Assembly (NCBI GenBank): GCA_041576235.1
Contig: JBFGLJ010000029.1
Coordinates: 1 to 21,886, forward strand
Length of the DNA: 21,886 nt
Reading direction: 5' to 3'
DNA from: JABDII01 sp041576235
GTDB taxonomy: Bacteria; Gemmatimonadota; Gemmatimonadetes; Gemmatimonadales; GWC2-71-9
The notes under the pieces: generated by a model
What the model was told of the DNA's origin: nothing
Databases searched by the model: none
Seen by the model: only the letters and a program-made list of their open reading frames with translations
Shown here: positions 1 through 7,767 of the stretch, piece by piece
Position numbering within the stretch: the stretch's first letter is position 1
How the letters are laid out: the number at the start of each line of letters is the position of its first letter
Program-made: the position numbers and the translations under genes

Positions 1-1188
1 GAGCCGCTCGCGGCCCGTCTCGCCACGGGCGCTGGGCTAGGCCTCGATCTCCTGGACCGCGTGGCCCAGGCCGGGGCACGCATCCCGCTGGGGCACATCG
101 TGCAACCCGCGGCCCCCTCATCGGCGGGCCCGTGGGTGGCGTGCCTGGTGGTCGTGTGGTGGATCACCGGTGGGCGCAACACCGCCGCCGAGGCGGGGCG
201 CCGTCTCGCGTGGGTCCTGGTTGCCATCGTCTGGGCACCCGTGGCCCTGCGCCTCGGTCCCCCGTTGTCTCACGGCGACTCGCGGCTCGCGTTACATTTT
301 CTGGACGTTGGGCAAGGCGATGCTGTGGTGATCCGCACCCCGTACGGTCGGTGGCTGGTGGTGGACGCCGGACCTCGCTACGACCGCTTCGACGCCGGCG
401 CCCATCGGGTCATCCCGTTTCTGATCAGGCAGCGGGTGCGGGGCCTCAGCATGGTCGTGGCCTCACATGCCCACGCCGATCACCTGGGAGGGATCCCGGC
501 GGTTCTCGAGCAGTTCCCAACCCGGCTGGTCGTGGAGCCAGGCGTGGCGGTTCCGGATGCGTTGTATCGCGAGTTTCTGAGCGCCCTCGAGCCCGAACCT
601 GACGCCCGGGCGAGGGCGGGCGCCGCGGTATGGCGGGCCGCGAGCGCCGGCCAGCGGCTCGAGGTGGACGGGGTGCGGGTGTCCGTTCTTCATCCCGACT
701 CGGCGTGGGCCCAATGGGGCGACGATCTCAACGAAGACTCGGTTATCCTCTTGGTGGAATACGGAGACTTCCAGGCGCTCCTGAGCGGCGATGCCGGGCT
801 CCCGGCCGAGACCCACCTCCGCGGCACCGTGGGGCCGGTCGATGTCTTGAAGGTGGGGCATCATGGGTCGAAGACGGCCACCGGACCGATGTGGGTCCAG
901 GAGTTGCAGCCGAAAATGGCGGTCATCAGCGTCGGCCGGAATCGTTACGGTCATCCGGACCCCACGGTGGTGGCCCGCCTGGCCGGCGGGGCAAGCCTCT
1001 GGCGTACCGATCGCGAGGGGGACATCCGCGTCCTGACCGATGGCCGCACCATGGACGTCCGGAGCAGCACGCGGCGCGAGCGCTTCGCCGATCTGCGGGC
1101 GCGCCAGGAGCAGCTCGCCGATGGGGCGGGGGCGCGGGGTGAGCGAGCGATGACTCCACACTGTTCAGACGAGGAGTGGTTTCCGTGA
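1..1188 (+). CDS. comEC: ComEC/Rec2 DNA-uptake protein, C-terminal part (5' end outside window)
   Basis: This is the C-terminal end of the inner-membrane channel protein that brings single-stranded DNA into the cytoplasm during natural transformation. The frame is open from the first base, so the gene begins upstream; about 395 residues are visible. Two hydrophobic stretches near the start (around WVACLVVVWWI and LAWVLVAIVWAPVAL) are the last membrane segments. A metallo-beta-lactamase-fold domain follows, opening with LDVGQGDAVVI and VVDAGP, then the metal motif HAHADHLGG, then SGDAG and VGHHGSK. This motif order is typical of the ComEC C-terminal domain, which is thought to act as a nuclease. 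The TGA stop overlaps the GTG start of fbp. The N-terminal competence domain cannot be seen, so whether the whole gene is intact is unknown. Confidence 0.93.
   Translation, partial: EPLAARLATGAGLGLDLLDRVAQAGARIPLGHIVQPAAPSSAGPWVACLVVVWWITGGRNTAAEAGRRLAWVLVAIVWAPVALRLGPPLSHGDSRLALHFLDVGQGDAVVIRTPYGRWLVVDAGPRYDRFDAGAHRVIPFLIRQRVRGLSMVVASHAHADHLGGIPAVLEQFPTRLVVEPGVAVPDALYREFLSALEPEPDARARAGAAVWRAASAGQRLEVDGVRVSVLHPDSAWAQWGDDLNEDSVILLVEYGDFQALLSGDAGLPAETHLRGTVGPVDVLKVGHHGSKTATGPMWVQELQPKMAVISVGRNRYGHPDPTVVARLAGGASLWRTDREGDIRVLTDGRTMDVRSSTRRERFADLRARQEQLADGAGARGERAMTPHCSDEEWFP
1171..1176 (+). promoter_or_regulatory. Ribosome binding site that fixes the fbp start
   Basis: GAGGAG lies 8 bases before GTG 1185. 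An in-frame GTG at 1176 would overlap this site and leave no room for it, so GTG 1185, which also overlaps the comEC stop as GTGA, is the better start. Confidence 0.6.
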
Positions 1189-2198
1189 GATCCGACACGA
1201 CGGTCAAGACCATCGAACGCTTCATCCTCGATCAGGAGCGCCAGCACCCTCAGGCGACCGGTGAGTTGTCGAATCTGCTCTATGACATTTGCCTCGCCGC
1301 CAAGGTCATCGCCGCCGAGATCCGTCGGGCCGGGCTCGTGGGGGTGTTGGGATCCGCCGGACGGACCAATGTCCAGGGCGAGGAGCAGCAGAAACTGGAC
1401 GTGTTCGCCAATGAGACCATCAAGAGCGCCATGCTCCACACCGGTCGGGTCTGTGTCATGGCCTCCGAAGAAGATGCCAACATCATCCCCATCCCGAAGG
1501 AATACCCTGCGGGAAAGTATGTCGCGGTGTTTGATCCGTTGGATGGATCGTCCAACATCGATTGCAACTCGTCGGTTGGGACGATCTTCAGTCTCTACCG
1601 CAGGGTGAGCCGGGAAGGACGGGGGACGGTGGAGGATGTTCTGCAGCCGGGGAATGCCCAGGTCGCGGCGGGCTACGTGATGTATGGCTCGAGCACAATG
1701 CTGGTGTACACGACGGGCGACGGTGTCCACGGGTTTACCCTCGACCCGACCATCGGAGAATTCCTGCTCTCGCATCGGTGCATCACCATGCCAGAGGTTG
1801 GGCAGTACTACAGCGTCAACGAGAGCAATTACACCCGCTGGAGCGCCGGTATCCGGGCCGCGGTCCGCGGATTCAAGGGGGACATGCCGGAACGGATCGC
1901 GAGGAAGAACAGCCGCTACATCGGCTCCTTCGTGGCCGACTTCCACCGGAACCTCGTCAACGGGGGCATCTTCCTGTATCCCGCAGACGCGAAGAACCCC
2001 CAGGGGAAGCTTCGGCTGCTCTATGAAGCCTGCCCCATGGCCCTCCTCGCCGAACAGGCAGGGGGCCTCGCCACGAATGGACAGGAACGCATCCTCGATC
2101 TCGAGCCAACCGACCTGCATCAACGCACCCCGCTGGTGATCGGCTCGCGGAAGGACGTGGAGTTTGTCAGGGACATGCTCTCCGAGGCCCCCGCGTGA
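1185..2198 (+). CDS. fbp: Fructose-1,6-bisphosphatase class I
   Basis: Cytosolic enzyme that hydrolyses fructose 1,6-bisphosphate to fructose 6-phosphate, the committed step of gluconeogenesis. At 337 residues it matches the usual class I length (about 330-340). The family signature FDPLDGSSNID is at residues 116-126, giving metal ligands D117 and D120, with the acidic pair E95/E96 before it and the later glutamate in the LLYEACPMALL segment. The AMP-site N-terminal region (TGELSNLLYDICLAAKVIA) is also class I-like. The start is GTG 1185, chosen from the GAGGAG site and the GTGA overlap with comEC; GTG 1176 would add three residues. The TGA stop overlaps the GTG start of the mutase gene, so the three genes are probably translationally coupled. 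Confidence 0.97.
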   Translation: MRSDTTVKTIERFILDQERQHPQATGELSNLLYDICLAAKVIAAEIRRAGLVGVLGSAGRTNVQGEEQQKLDVFANETIKSAMLHTGRVCVMASEEDANIIPIPKEYPAGKYVAVFDPLDGSSNIDCNSSVGTIFSLYRRVSREGRGTVEDVLQPGNAQVAAGYVMYGSSTMLVYTTGDGVHGFTLDPTIGEFLLSHRCITMPEVGQYYSVNESNYTRWSAGIRAAVRGFKGDMPERIARKNSRYIGSFVADFHRNLVNGGIFLYPADAKNPQGKLRLLYEACPMALLAEQAGGLATNGQERILDLEPTDLHQRTPLVIGSRKDVEFVRDMLSEAPA

Positions 2199-3760
2199 GC
2201 GGCAGCCCCCGAGCCTCCTCGCGGAAGGTGGTCTACGACCAAACGGATTGGGGTGGTGATCCGGCGCGCGACCTCGGCGCCCCCGGGACCTACCCGTTTA
2301 CACGGGGCGTGTATCCCACCATGTACGCGTCGCGCGTGTGGACCATGCGGCAGTACGCCGGGTTCGGCACGGCGCAAGAAACCAACCAGCGCTTTCGCCG
2401 GCTCCTGGCGGCGGGGCAGACCGGATTGTCCACGGCCTTCGACCTGCCCACCCAGATGGGCTACGATTCGGACCACCCCATGGCCGCGGGTGAGGTGGGG
2501 CGGGTAGGAGTCGCGATCGACACGGTCGACGACCTGGCGGAGTTATTCCAGGAGATCCCCCTCGACCGTGTGTCGACGTCTATGACCATCAACGCCACCG
2601 CGGCCATCCTGTTGGCGATGTATGTCGTCGTAGGTGAAGAGAACGGGGTCGCCCGGGCCAAGCTGACGGGAACGGTCCAAAACGATGTGCTCAAGGAGTA
2701 CATCGCCCGCGGCACCTACATCTACCCGGCGGAACCGTCCCTCCGGTTGGTGACGGATGTCTTTCAGTTCGTCGCCGCCGAGGGAATGAAATTCAACCCG
2801 ATCTCGATCAGCGGCTACCACATGCGCGAGGCCGGCGCAACGGCCGTCCAGGAAGTCGGATTCACCCTGGCCAATGCCCTGGAGTACGTGGGCCGGGCCG
2901 CCCATGCCGGGCTTTCGATTGAGGACCTCGGGCCCCGCTTGTCCTTCTTCTTTGCCGCCCACAGCGATCTCTTTGAAGAGGCCGCCAAGTTCCGCGCTGC
3001 GCGGAGGCTCTGGGCCCGGCTCCTCCGCGAACGGTACCAGGCGACCGATGCCGCCTGCCGCATGCGGTTCCATACCCAAACGGGCGGGGTCACCCTTCAA
3101 GCTCGGCAACCGCTCAACAACGTGGTTCGGGTGGCCTACCAAGCGTTGGCCGCCGTCCTCGGCGGTACCCAGTCCCTGCACACCAACGGCTACGACGAGG
3201 CCTTGGCCCTTCCCTCCGAAGACGCGGCGACGCTGGCGCTCAGGACCCAACAGATCCTGGCCCATGAGAGCGGCGTTCCGGTCACCGTGGATCCGTTGGC
3301 GGGGAGCTATTACGTCGAGACCCTGACCGATGAGGTCGAGGCCGGCGCTCGGGAGCTGATCGTTGCAGTCGAGGCCCTGGGGGGAGCGGCCGCGGCGGTC
3401 GAGCGGGGATACTTCCAAGAACAGATCGCGGCCAGCGCCTACGAGGTGCAGCAGCAGGTCGAACGAGGCTCCCGGATCGTCGTCGGAATGAATCAGTTCG
3501 CGGATGCGGCCGAGCCCCCGATCATGGCCATGCCGGACTATCAGGCGTTGGCCGAACACCAGCGGGAACGGCTCGCCGCGGCGCGCGCTTCACGGGATGC
3601 TGGGGCCGTCGACCGCGCGCTCGAGGCGGTCGGAGCAGCCGCCCAGGGGGGCGGTCCCCTCATGGAGCAGATCATCGACGCGGTTCGGGTCCGGGCCTCC
3701 TTGGGTGAGATCAGCGACGTCTTCCGCGCCGTCTGGGGCACCTACCGCCCCGTCCGCTGA
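2195..3760 (+). CDS. mcmA: Methylmalonyl-CoA mutase, large (catalytic) subunit without B12-binding domain
   Basis: Adenosylcobalamin-dependent enzyme interconverting (R)-methylmalonyl-CoA and succinyl-CoA (propionate and branched-chain catabolism). The 521 residues form the TIM-barrel catalytic domain only (YPFTRGVYPTMY, RQYAGFGTAQETN, GLSTAFDLPTQMGYDSD, LTGTVQNDVLKEYIARGTYIYP, ISISGYHMREAGAT, TQSLHTNGYDEALALP). The protein ends near TYRPVR with no DxHxxG cobalamin-binding domain, as in two-subunit mutases that use a separate small subunit of about 140 residues; none is in this window. Residues Y54, R172 and H209 fall at a constant offset from the substrate residues Y89, R207 and H244 recalled for the Propionibacterium enzyme. 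This favours methylmalonyl-CoA over isobutyryl-CoA (where Tyr and Arg change), but a related dicarboxylyl-CoA mutase is not excluded. GTG start overlaps the fbp stop. Confidence 0.93.
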   Translation: MSGSPRASSRKVVYDQTDWGGDPARDLGAPGTYPFTRGVYPTMYASRVWTMRQYAGFGTAQETNQRFRRLLAAGQTGLSTAFDLPTQMGYDSDHPMAAGEVGRVGVAIDTVDDLAELFQEIPLDRVSTSMTINATAAILLAMYVVVGEENGVARAKLTGTVQNDVLKEYIARGTYIYPAEPSLRLVTDVFQFVAAEGMKFNPISISGYHMREAGATAVQEVGFTLANALEYVGRAAHAGLSIEDLGPRLSFFFAAHSDLFEEAAKFRAARRLWARLLRERYQATDAACRMRFHTQTGGVTLQARQPLNNVVRVAYQALAAVLGGTQSLHTNGYDEALALPSEDAATLALRTQQILAHESGVPVTVDPLAGSYYVETLTDEVEAGARELIVAVEALGGAAAAVERGYFQEQIAASAYEVQQQVERGSRIVVGMNQFADAAEPPIMAMPDYQALAEHQRERLAAARASRDAGAVDRALEAVGAAAQGGGPLMEQIIDAVRVRASLGEISDVFRAVWGTYRPVR

Positions 3761-3783
3761 CACTGCGGGCAGGCCTTGGTCGC

Positions 3784-3812
3784 TTGAATACCGGCCCTAA
3801 GGTGGCTAAAAT
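3784..3812 (+). promoter_or_regulatory. Predicted sigma70-type promoter upstream of fmdB-argS
   Basis: TTGAAT at 3784-3789 (4 of 6 to TTGACA) and TAAAAT at 3807-3812 (5 of 6 to TATAAT) are separated by exactly 17 bases. They lie in the 96-base gap between the mutase stop and the fmdB start, the first real gap in the window and an AT-rich island in GC-rich DNA. Transcription would begin near 3819, giving a leader of about 38 bases. No terminator hairpin with a T-run is seen after the mutase gene. Confidence 0.6.
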
Positions 3813-3856
3813 ATTGGGTTTTCGACTGTTATGAGCCCGTAGCCCGCGACCGCGCT

Positions 3857-4159
3857 ATGCCAACATACGAGTATCGGTGCCCCGACGGGCACACCTTTGA
3901 ATGCTTCCAGAAGATGACTGAGAAGCCTCGAGCCAAGTGCCCGACCTGCGGCCGCATGGCGAAGCGCCAAATCTCCGGGGGGGCTGGACTCGTGTTCAAG
4001 GGCAGCGGATTCTACATCACCGACTATGGGAAGGACGGCAAGGGTCCGCGCCGGAAGAAGGACACGGCTCAGGAAGGGAAGGCCGAGACATCGGACAAAC
4101 CAAAGGACTCATCGAGCGCAAGCTCGTCCACGTCATCCCCCAAGAAGGCCGCCGAGTGA
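3857..4159 (+). CDS. FmdB-family small zinc-ribbon protein
   Basis: A 100-residue member of the FmdB/CxxC_CxxC_SSSS family of small zinc-ribbon proteins, often called putative regulators although the molecular role is unproven. The N-terminus MPTYEYRCPDGHTFE followed by CPTCG (C28, C31), and then the SGGAGLVFKGSGFYITDY block, is diagnostic. The first knuckle reads C8-P-D-G-H12 rather than CPxCGH, so H12 may replace a cysteine as metal ligand. After about residue 58 the chain is a Lys/Ser-rich, probably disordered tail (SSSASSSTSS). The ATG has no obvious Shine-Dalgarno sequence ahead of it. It is the first gene after the predicted promoter, and its stop overlaps the argS start (TGATG). Confidence 0.88.
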   Translation: MPTYEYRCPDGHTFECFQKMTEKPRAKCPTCGRMAKRQISGGAGLVFKGSGFYITDYGKDGKGPRRKKDTAQEGKAETSDKPKDSSSASSSTSSPKKAAE

Positions 4160-5793
4160 TGAGGCGGGTTCGCGCCGAGCTGCCCCGGGGTGCCGGGGAG
4201 CTCGGCGCGGAGGGTGCCGAGTTCGTCGTCGAGCGTCCACGCGATCCGACGCACGGTGACCTGGCGACCAATTTGGCCATGGTGCTCGCTCGCAGGCTCA
4301 AGCGTCGGCCGCGGGACCTGGCGCAGCAGGTCATCGAGCGGCTCGACCTGCCGGAGACCGTCGTTTCCAAGACGGAGATCGCCGGTCCGGGGTTCATCAA
4401 TTTCTGGCTGGCGCAGGCCACCTTGGCGAGCCACCTCGAGACCATCCTCGTCGAGGGCCGGGACTACGGGCGGCAGACCGTCGGCGGAGGTCAGCGGATC
4501 AACGTCGAGTTCGTCTCCGCCAACCCCACGGGGCCGCTCCATGTGGGACACGGCCGCGGGGCCGCGGTCGGCGACGTCGTCGCCTCGCTCCTCGAGTGGA
4601 CCGGACACGAGGTCACCCGCGAGTTCTACGTCAATGATGCCGGGGCCCAAATCGAAAAACTCGCTGCAAGCCTGTGGGCCAGGATCCAGCACGAAGCCGG
4701 CCGCCCGGCCGACATGCCGGACGAAGGGTATCGCGGCGAATACCTGATGGAGAACGCCCGGGAGATCCTGCGGCGCGAAGGGCCGGCATTTGCGGATCTG
4801 CCACAGGAAGAGGCGCTGAAACGCTGCCGGGCTCTCGGGGTGGAGCTTCAGCGGCACGAGCAGGACGAGGACCTTCGGCACTTCGGGATCACGTTCGACG
4901 CCGTCGTGAGTGAACGGTCGCTCTACGCCGACGGCAAGGTCGATGCGGCCCTGGCACAACTGCGCGAGCGCGGTCTCACCTACGAGTCGGACGGGGCGCT
5001 CTGGCTCAGAACCGAGGAGTTCGGCGATGAGAAGCCTCGGGTGCTTCGCAAGGGTGATGGCTCCTATACCTATCTCGTGCCGGACATCGCCTACCACGTC
5101 GACAAGCACGACCGAGGATTCACGCATGTCATCGATGTGTGGGGCGCGGACCACCATGGGTACATCCCCCGGATGCGCGCCGTCCTCAGGGCGCTTGGCT
5201 ATCCCGATTCGTTCTTTGCCGTCACCCTGGTGCAATTGGTCAGAGTGGTCCGCGGCGGGGAAGAGGTCAAGATGTCGAAACGCGCCGGCACCTTTGTCAC
5301 GCTGCGCGACTTGGTGGAAGAAGTCGGCGTCGACGCGGCCCGCTATTTCTTCTTGATGCGGCGCGCCGATTCGCAGTTGAACTTCGATGTCGATCTGGCC
5401 AAACGGCACACCGAGGAAAACCCGGTCTTCTATGTGCAGATGGCCCATGCGCGGATGAGCGGCATCTTCCGCGTCGCGGAGCGCGATCCAGAGGCCGTCA
5501 CCGCGCAGGTGAGCCTCGACGATCTTCCCAGCGACTACGACCGGGACGTGCTGAAGAAGCTCACCGTGTTTCCTGACACCGTTGCGGGCGCGGCCCACGA
5601 ACGCGAGCCCCACCGCATAACGGTCTACCTCGAGGACTTGGCTCGTTCCGTCCACGCCTGGTACCACCACTGTCGGGTGCTCGGCGAACCGCCGACGACT
5701 GAGCGCGCGCGCCTCGTGCTTGCACGGGCGGCCCGGACCGTGCTGGCCAACGGCCTCGCGATTCTGGGGATCGCGGCCCCTGACCGGATGTAG
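4159..5793 (+). CDS. argS: Arginyl-tRNA synthetase
   Basis: Class I aminoacyl-tRNA synthetase charging tRNA-Arg with arginine in the cytosol; 544 residues, slightly shorter than the usual 550-580. An N-terminal Add-1-type domain (ERPRDPTHGDLATNLAM, residues 25-41) leads to the HIGH motif as HVGH at 128-131 within SANPTGPLHVGHGRG. The Rossmann core has DVWGADHHGYIPR, and the KMSKS-like loop is KMSKRAGTF from 371. A DALR anticodon-binding domain (VYLEDLARSVHAWYHHCRVL) closes the protein. The start is ATG 4159, overlapping the fmdB stop; GTG 4156 is possible. The frame stays open upstream to 3937, but that stretch is fmdB read in another frame and does not resemble ArgS. The N-terminus is a few residues shorter than in typical homologues. 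Confidence 0.97.
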   Translation: MRRVRAELPRGAGELGAEGAEFVVERPRDPTHGDLATNLAMVLARRLKRRPRDLAQQVIERLDLPETVVSKTEIAGPGFINFWLAQATLASHLETILVEGRDYGRQTVGGGQRINVEFVSANPTGPLHVGHGRGAAVGDVVASLLEWTGHEVTREFYVNDAGAQIEKLAASLWARIQHEAGRPADMPDEGYRGEYLMENAREILRREGPAFADLPQEEALKRCRALGVELQRHEQDEDLRHFGITFDAVVSERSLYADGKVDAALAQLRERGLTYESDGALWLRTEEFGDEKPRVLRKGDGSYTYLVPDIAYHVDKHDRGFTHVIDVWGADHHGYIPRMRAVLRALGYPDSFFAVTLVQLVRVVRGGEEVKMSKRAGTFVTLRDLVEEVGVDAARYFFLMRRADSQLNFDVDLAKRHTEENPVFYVQMAHARMSGIFRVAERDPEAVTAQVSLDDLPSDYDRDVLKKLTVFPDTVAGAAHEREPHRITVYLEDLARSVHAWYHHCRVLGEPPTTERARLVLARAARTVLANGLAILGIAAPDRM

Positions 5794-5795
5794 AC

Positions 5796-6707
5796 GTGAG
5801 CCTCTGTGTGGTGGGCAGCATTGCCCTGGACTCGGTATTCACCCCCTTCGGCGAGACCGCCGACGCGCTGGGGGGCTCCGCGGTGTACTTCAGCGTCTCT
5901 GGCGCGCTGCTGCACCCTGTCCAGGTGGTCGGGGTGGTCGGTGGCGACTTCCCAATGGACGAGCTCGACCGGCTGGCGGCCCGGGGCATCGATTGGTCCG
6001 GCGTCGAGCAGGCGGCGGGCGAGAGTTTCCGCTGGAAGGGGAAGTACTCGTACGACCTCCAGAATCGTGAGACCCTGGAAACCCGGCTCGGGGTGTTTGC
6101 CGATTTTGACCCCCGGATCCAGGACGGCATGCGAGACGCTAAGTATGTCTTCTTGGGAAATATCGACCCCGAACTGCAACTGGGCGTGCTCGATCAGATC
6201 CGGCAGCCGCGACTGGTCGCCTGCGATACCATGAACTACTGGATTCACAGCAAGCGCGAGCGCCTGCTCGATCTCCTGCGCCGAATCGATGTGCTCATGG
6301 TGAACGACAGCGAGGCCCGGGAATTGTCCGGCGATTGGAACGTGTACCGTGCCGCGCGGTGGATTCTGAAACAAGGGCCGAAGATGGCCGTCATCAAACA
6401 AGGCGTCTACGGTGCGGTGCTCGTTGAGCGCGACAGCTACTTCTACGTGCCGGCCTTCCCCCTCGAGGACGTGTTCGACCCCACAGGGGCCGGGGACGCC
6501 TTCGCCGGCGGATTCATGGGCCATCTCGCCAGGACGGAAGACCTCTCGTCGCCCAATCTCCGCCGGGCCATGGTCTACGGCGCCGCCATGGGGTCCTTCG
6601 CCGTCGAGCGCTTCTCAACAATGCGCTTCGACGAAATCGGACCGGCCGAAGTCACGACGCGCGTGCGGGCGTTCAGCGACCTCGTGCACTTCGACATCCT
6701 GCCCTAA
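5796..6707 (+). CDS. PfkB-family carbohydrate/nucleoside kinase, substrate unknown
   Basis: Ribokinase-fold (PfkB family) ATP-dependent kinase of 303 residues, a normal length. The N-terminus (SLCVVGSIALDSVFTPFG) and the glycine pair in ALGGSAVYFSVSGALL (about 25-39) form the substrate site of this fold. The second signature, VFDPTGAGDAFAGGF (227-240), supplies the anion hole and the catalytic aspartate D234. The middle has NDSEARELSG, where the nucleotide-binding region begins, and KQGVYGAVL. The substrate cannot be read from these motifs: ribokinase, adenosine/cytidine kinase and other sugar kinases all share them. GTG start 2 bases after the argS stop. Its place between argS and purM, ahead of the riboflavin genes, might hint at a nucleoside or pentose role, but that is only suggestive. 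Confidence 0.88.
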   Translation: MSLCVVGSIALDSVFTPFGETADALGGSAVYFSVSGALLHPVQVVGVVGGDFPMDELDRLAARGIDWSGVEQAAGESFRWKGKYSYDLQNRETLETRLGVFADFDPRIQDGMRDAKYVFLGNIDPELQLGVLDQIRQPRLVACDTMNYWIHSKRERLLDLLRRIDVLMVNDSEARELSGDWNVYRAARWILKQGPKMAVIKQGVYGAVLVERDSYFYVPAFPLEDVFDPTGAGDAFAGGFMGHLARTEDLSSPNLRRAMVYGAAMGSFAVERFSTMRFDEIGPAEVTTRVRAFSDLVHFDILP

Positions 6708-6716
6708 GGCCTCCCG

Positions 6717-7754
6717 GTGAGCGCGAAGGGTTCCGCCGAGCAGTACCGCGCCGCGGGCGTCGACCTCCCGAGCGCCGAGCGGACGAAGGACCGCATCGCC
6801 CGGGCGGTGGGGACGACCCGGACCAGAGCCTCCCTCGGGACCATCGGCGCGTTTGGCGGTATGATCCGCCTCCCAGCAGGTCTCGCGGACCCCGTCCTGG
6901 TGCTGAGCACCGATGGGGTGGGGACCAAGGTCCTGGTCGCCCACATGGCCGGTCGCTACGACACCGTCGGCGAAGATCTCGTCAACCACTGCGTGAACGA
7001 CATTCTCGTGCATGGCGCACGGCCGCTGGCCTTCCTCGACTACCTCGCGGGCTCCGGACTCCCCGAAGACGCCACGGTGGCGGTGGTCGAGGGTGTGGCC
7101 CGGGCCTGCCAGCGCCACGCCATGCCGCTTGCCGGCGGTGAGACCGCGCAGATGCCCGACCTCTACCGACCGGGACACTTCGACCTGGCCGGCACGATCG
7201 TCGGTGTGGTTGAAGCCGAGCAGGCCATTCATGGCGACCGCATCCAGCCAGGCGAGGTCTTGCTGGGATACGCTTCGGGCGGACTCCATACCAACGGCTA
7301 CACCCTAGCGCGCCGAATCATGTTCCGCGACATGAAGCTCGACCTCGACAGTCGATTGGACCAGACGGGACAGACGGTCGCCGAGTCGCTCTTGGCCGTG
7401 CATCGCAGTTACTACGACGCCGTGAGCCCGAGCATTGACCGCGTGCATGGCCTCGCGCACATCACCGGCGGGGGCATCGCCGGAAATCTCATCCGCCTGC
7501 TGCCGGAGGGTTGCCGGGCCATCGTCGATCCTGGAACCTGGGACATCCCGCCGCTCTTTCAGTTTCTGCAAGACGGGGGTCGTGTCTCTACCGACGAGAT
7601 GCGGGCCGTCTTCAATCTCGGCGTTGGGCTCGTCGCCGTGCTGCCCGTGAACGAGGTCGATACTGCCCAGGCCGCCGCTCGCCGTGCCGAGATCGACACC
7701 TGGGTCATGGGCGAGGTGCGAGCGGGCGAGCGCGCCGTGGATTATGCCGATTGA
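6717..7754 (+). CDS. purM: Phosphoribosylformylglycinamidine cyclo-ligase (AIR synthetase)
   Basis: Fifth step of de novo purine synthesis: ATP-dependent closure of FGAM to 5-aminoimidazole ribonucleotide in the cytosol. The 345 residues match the family. Motifs run in the expected order: LGTIGAFGGMI (40-50), LSTDGVGTKVLVA (63-75), the metal/ATP region HCVNDILVHGARPLAFLDYLA (91-111), GGETAQMPDLYRPGHFDLAG (140-159), and later ASGGLHTNGYTLAR and the HITGGGIAGNL segment of the C-terminal domain. GTG start 9 bases after the kinase stop; only a weak upstream purine tract is visible. Stop is 13 bases before ribD. Its product pathway leads to GTP, a substrate of RibBA encoded downstream. Confidence 0.97.
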   Translation: MSAKGSAEQYRAAGVDLPSAERTKDRIARAVGTTRTRASLGTIGAFGGMIRLPAGLADPVLVLSTDGVGTKVLVAHMAGRYDTVGEDLVNHCVNDILVHGARPLAFLDYLAGSGLPEDATVAVVEGVARACQRHAMPLAGGETAQMPDLYRPGHFDLAGTIVGVVEAEQAIHGDRIQPGEVLLGYASGGLHTNGYTLARRIMFRDMKLDLDSRLDQTGQTVAESLLAVHRSYYDAVSPSIDRVHGLAHITGGGIAGNLIRLLPEGCRAIVDPGTWDIPPLFQFLQDGGRVSTDEMRAVFNLGVGLVAVLPVNEVDTAQAAARRAEIDTWVMGEVRAGERAVDYAD

Positions 7755-7767
7755 ACGAGGGGGTACC

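Noticed and set aside
3761..3856. Terminator after the methylmalonyl-CoA mutase gene
   Set aside because: Only weak, interrupted pairing is possible in this gap and no T-run follows; the promoter is the only supported element.
3937..4158. In-frame upstream extension of argS by about 74 codons
   Set aside because: This stretch encodes fmdB in another frame; the fmdB frame has clear family motifs and the extension has none, so no FmdB-ArgS fusion is supported.
4069..5670. A 533-codon open frame on the minus strand opposite argS
   Set aside because: It mirrors the argS codons, has no recognisable domain, and such shadow frames are expected in GC-rich coding DNA.
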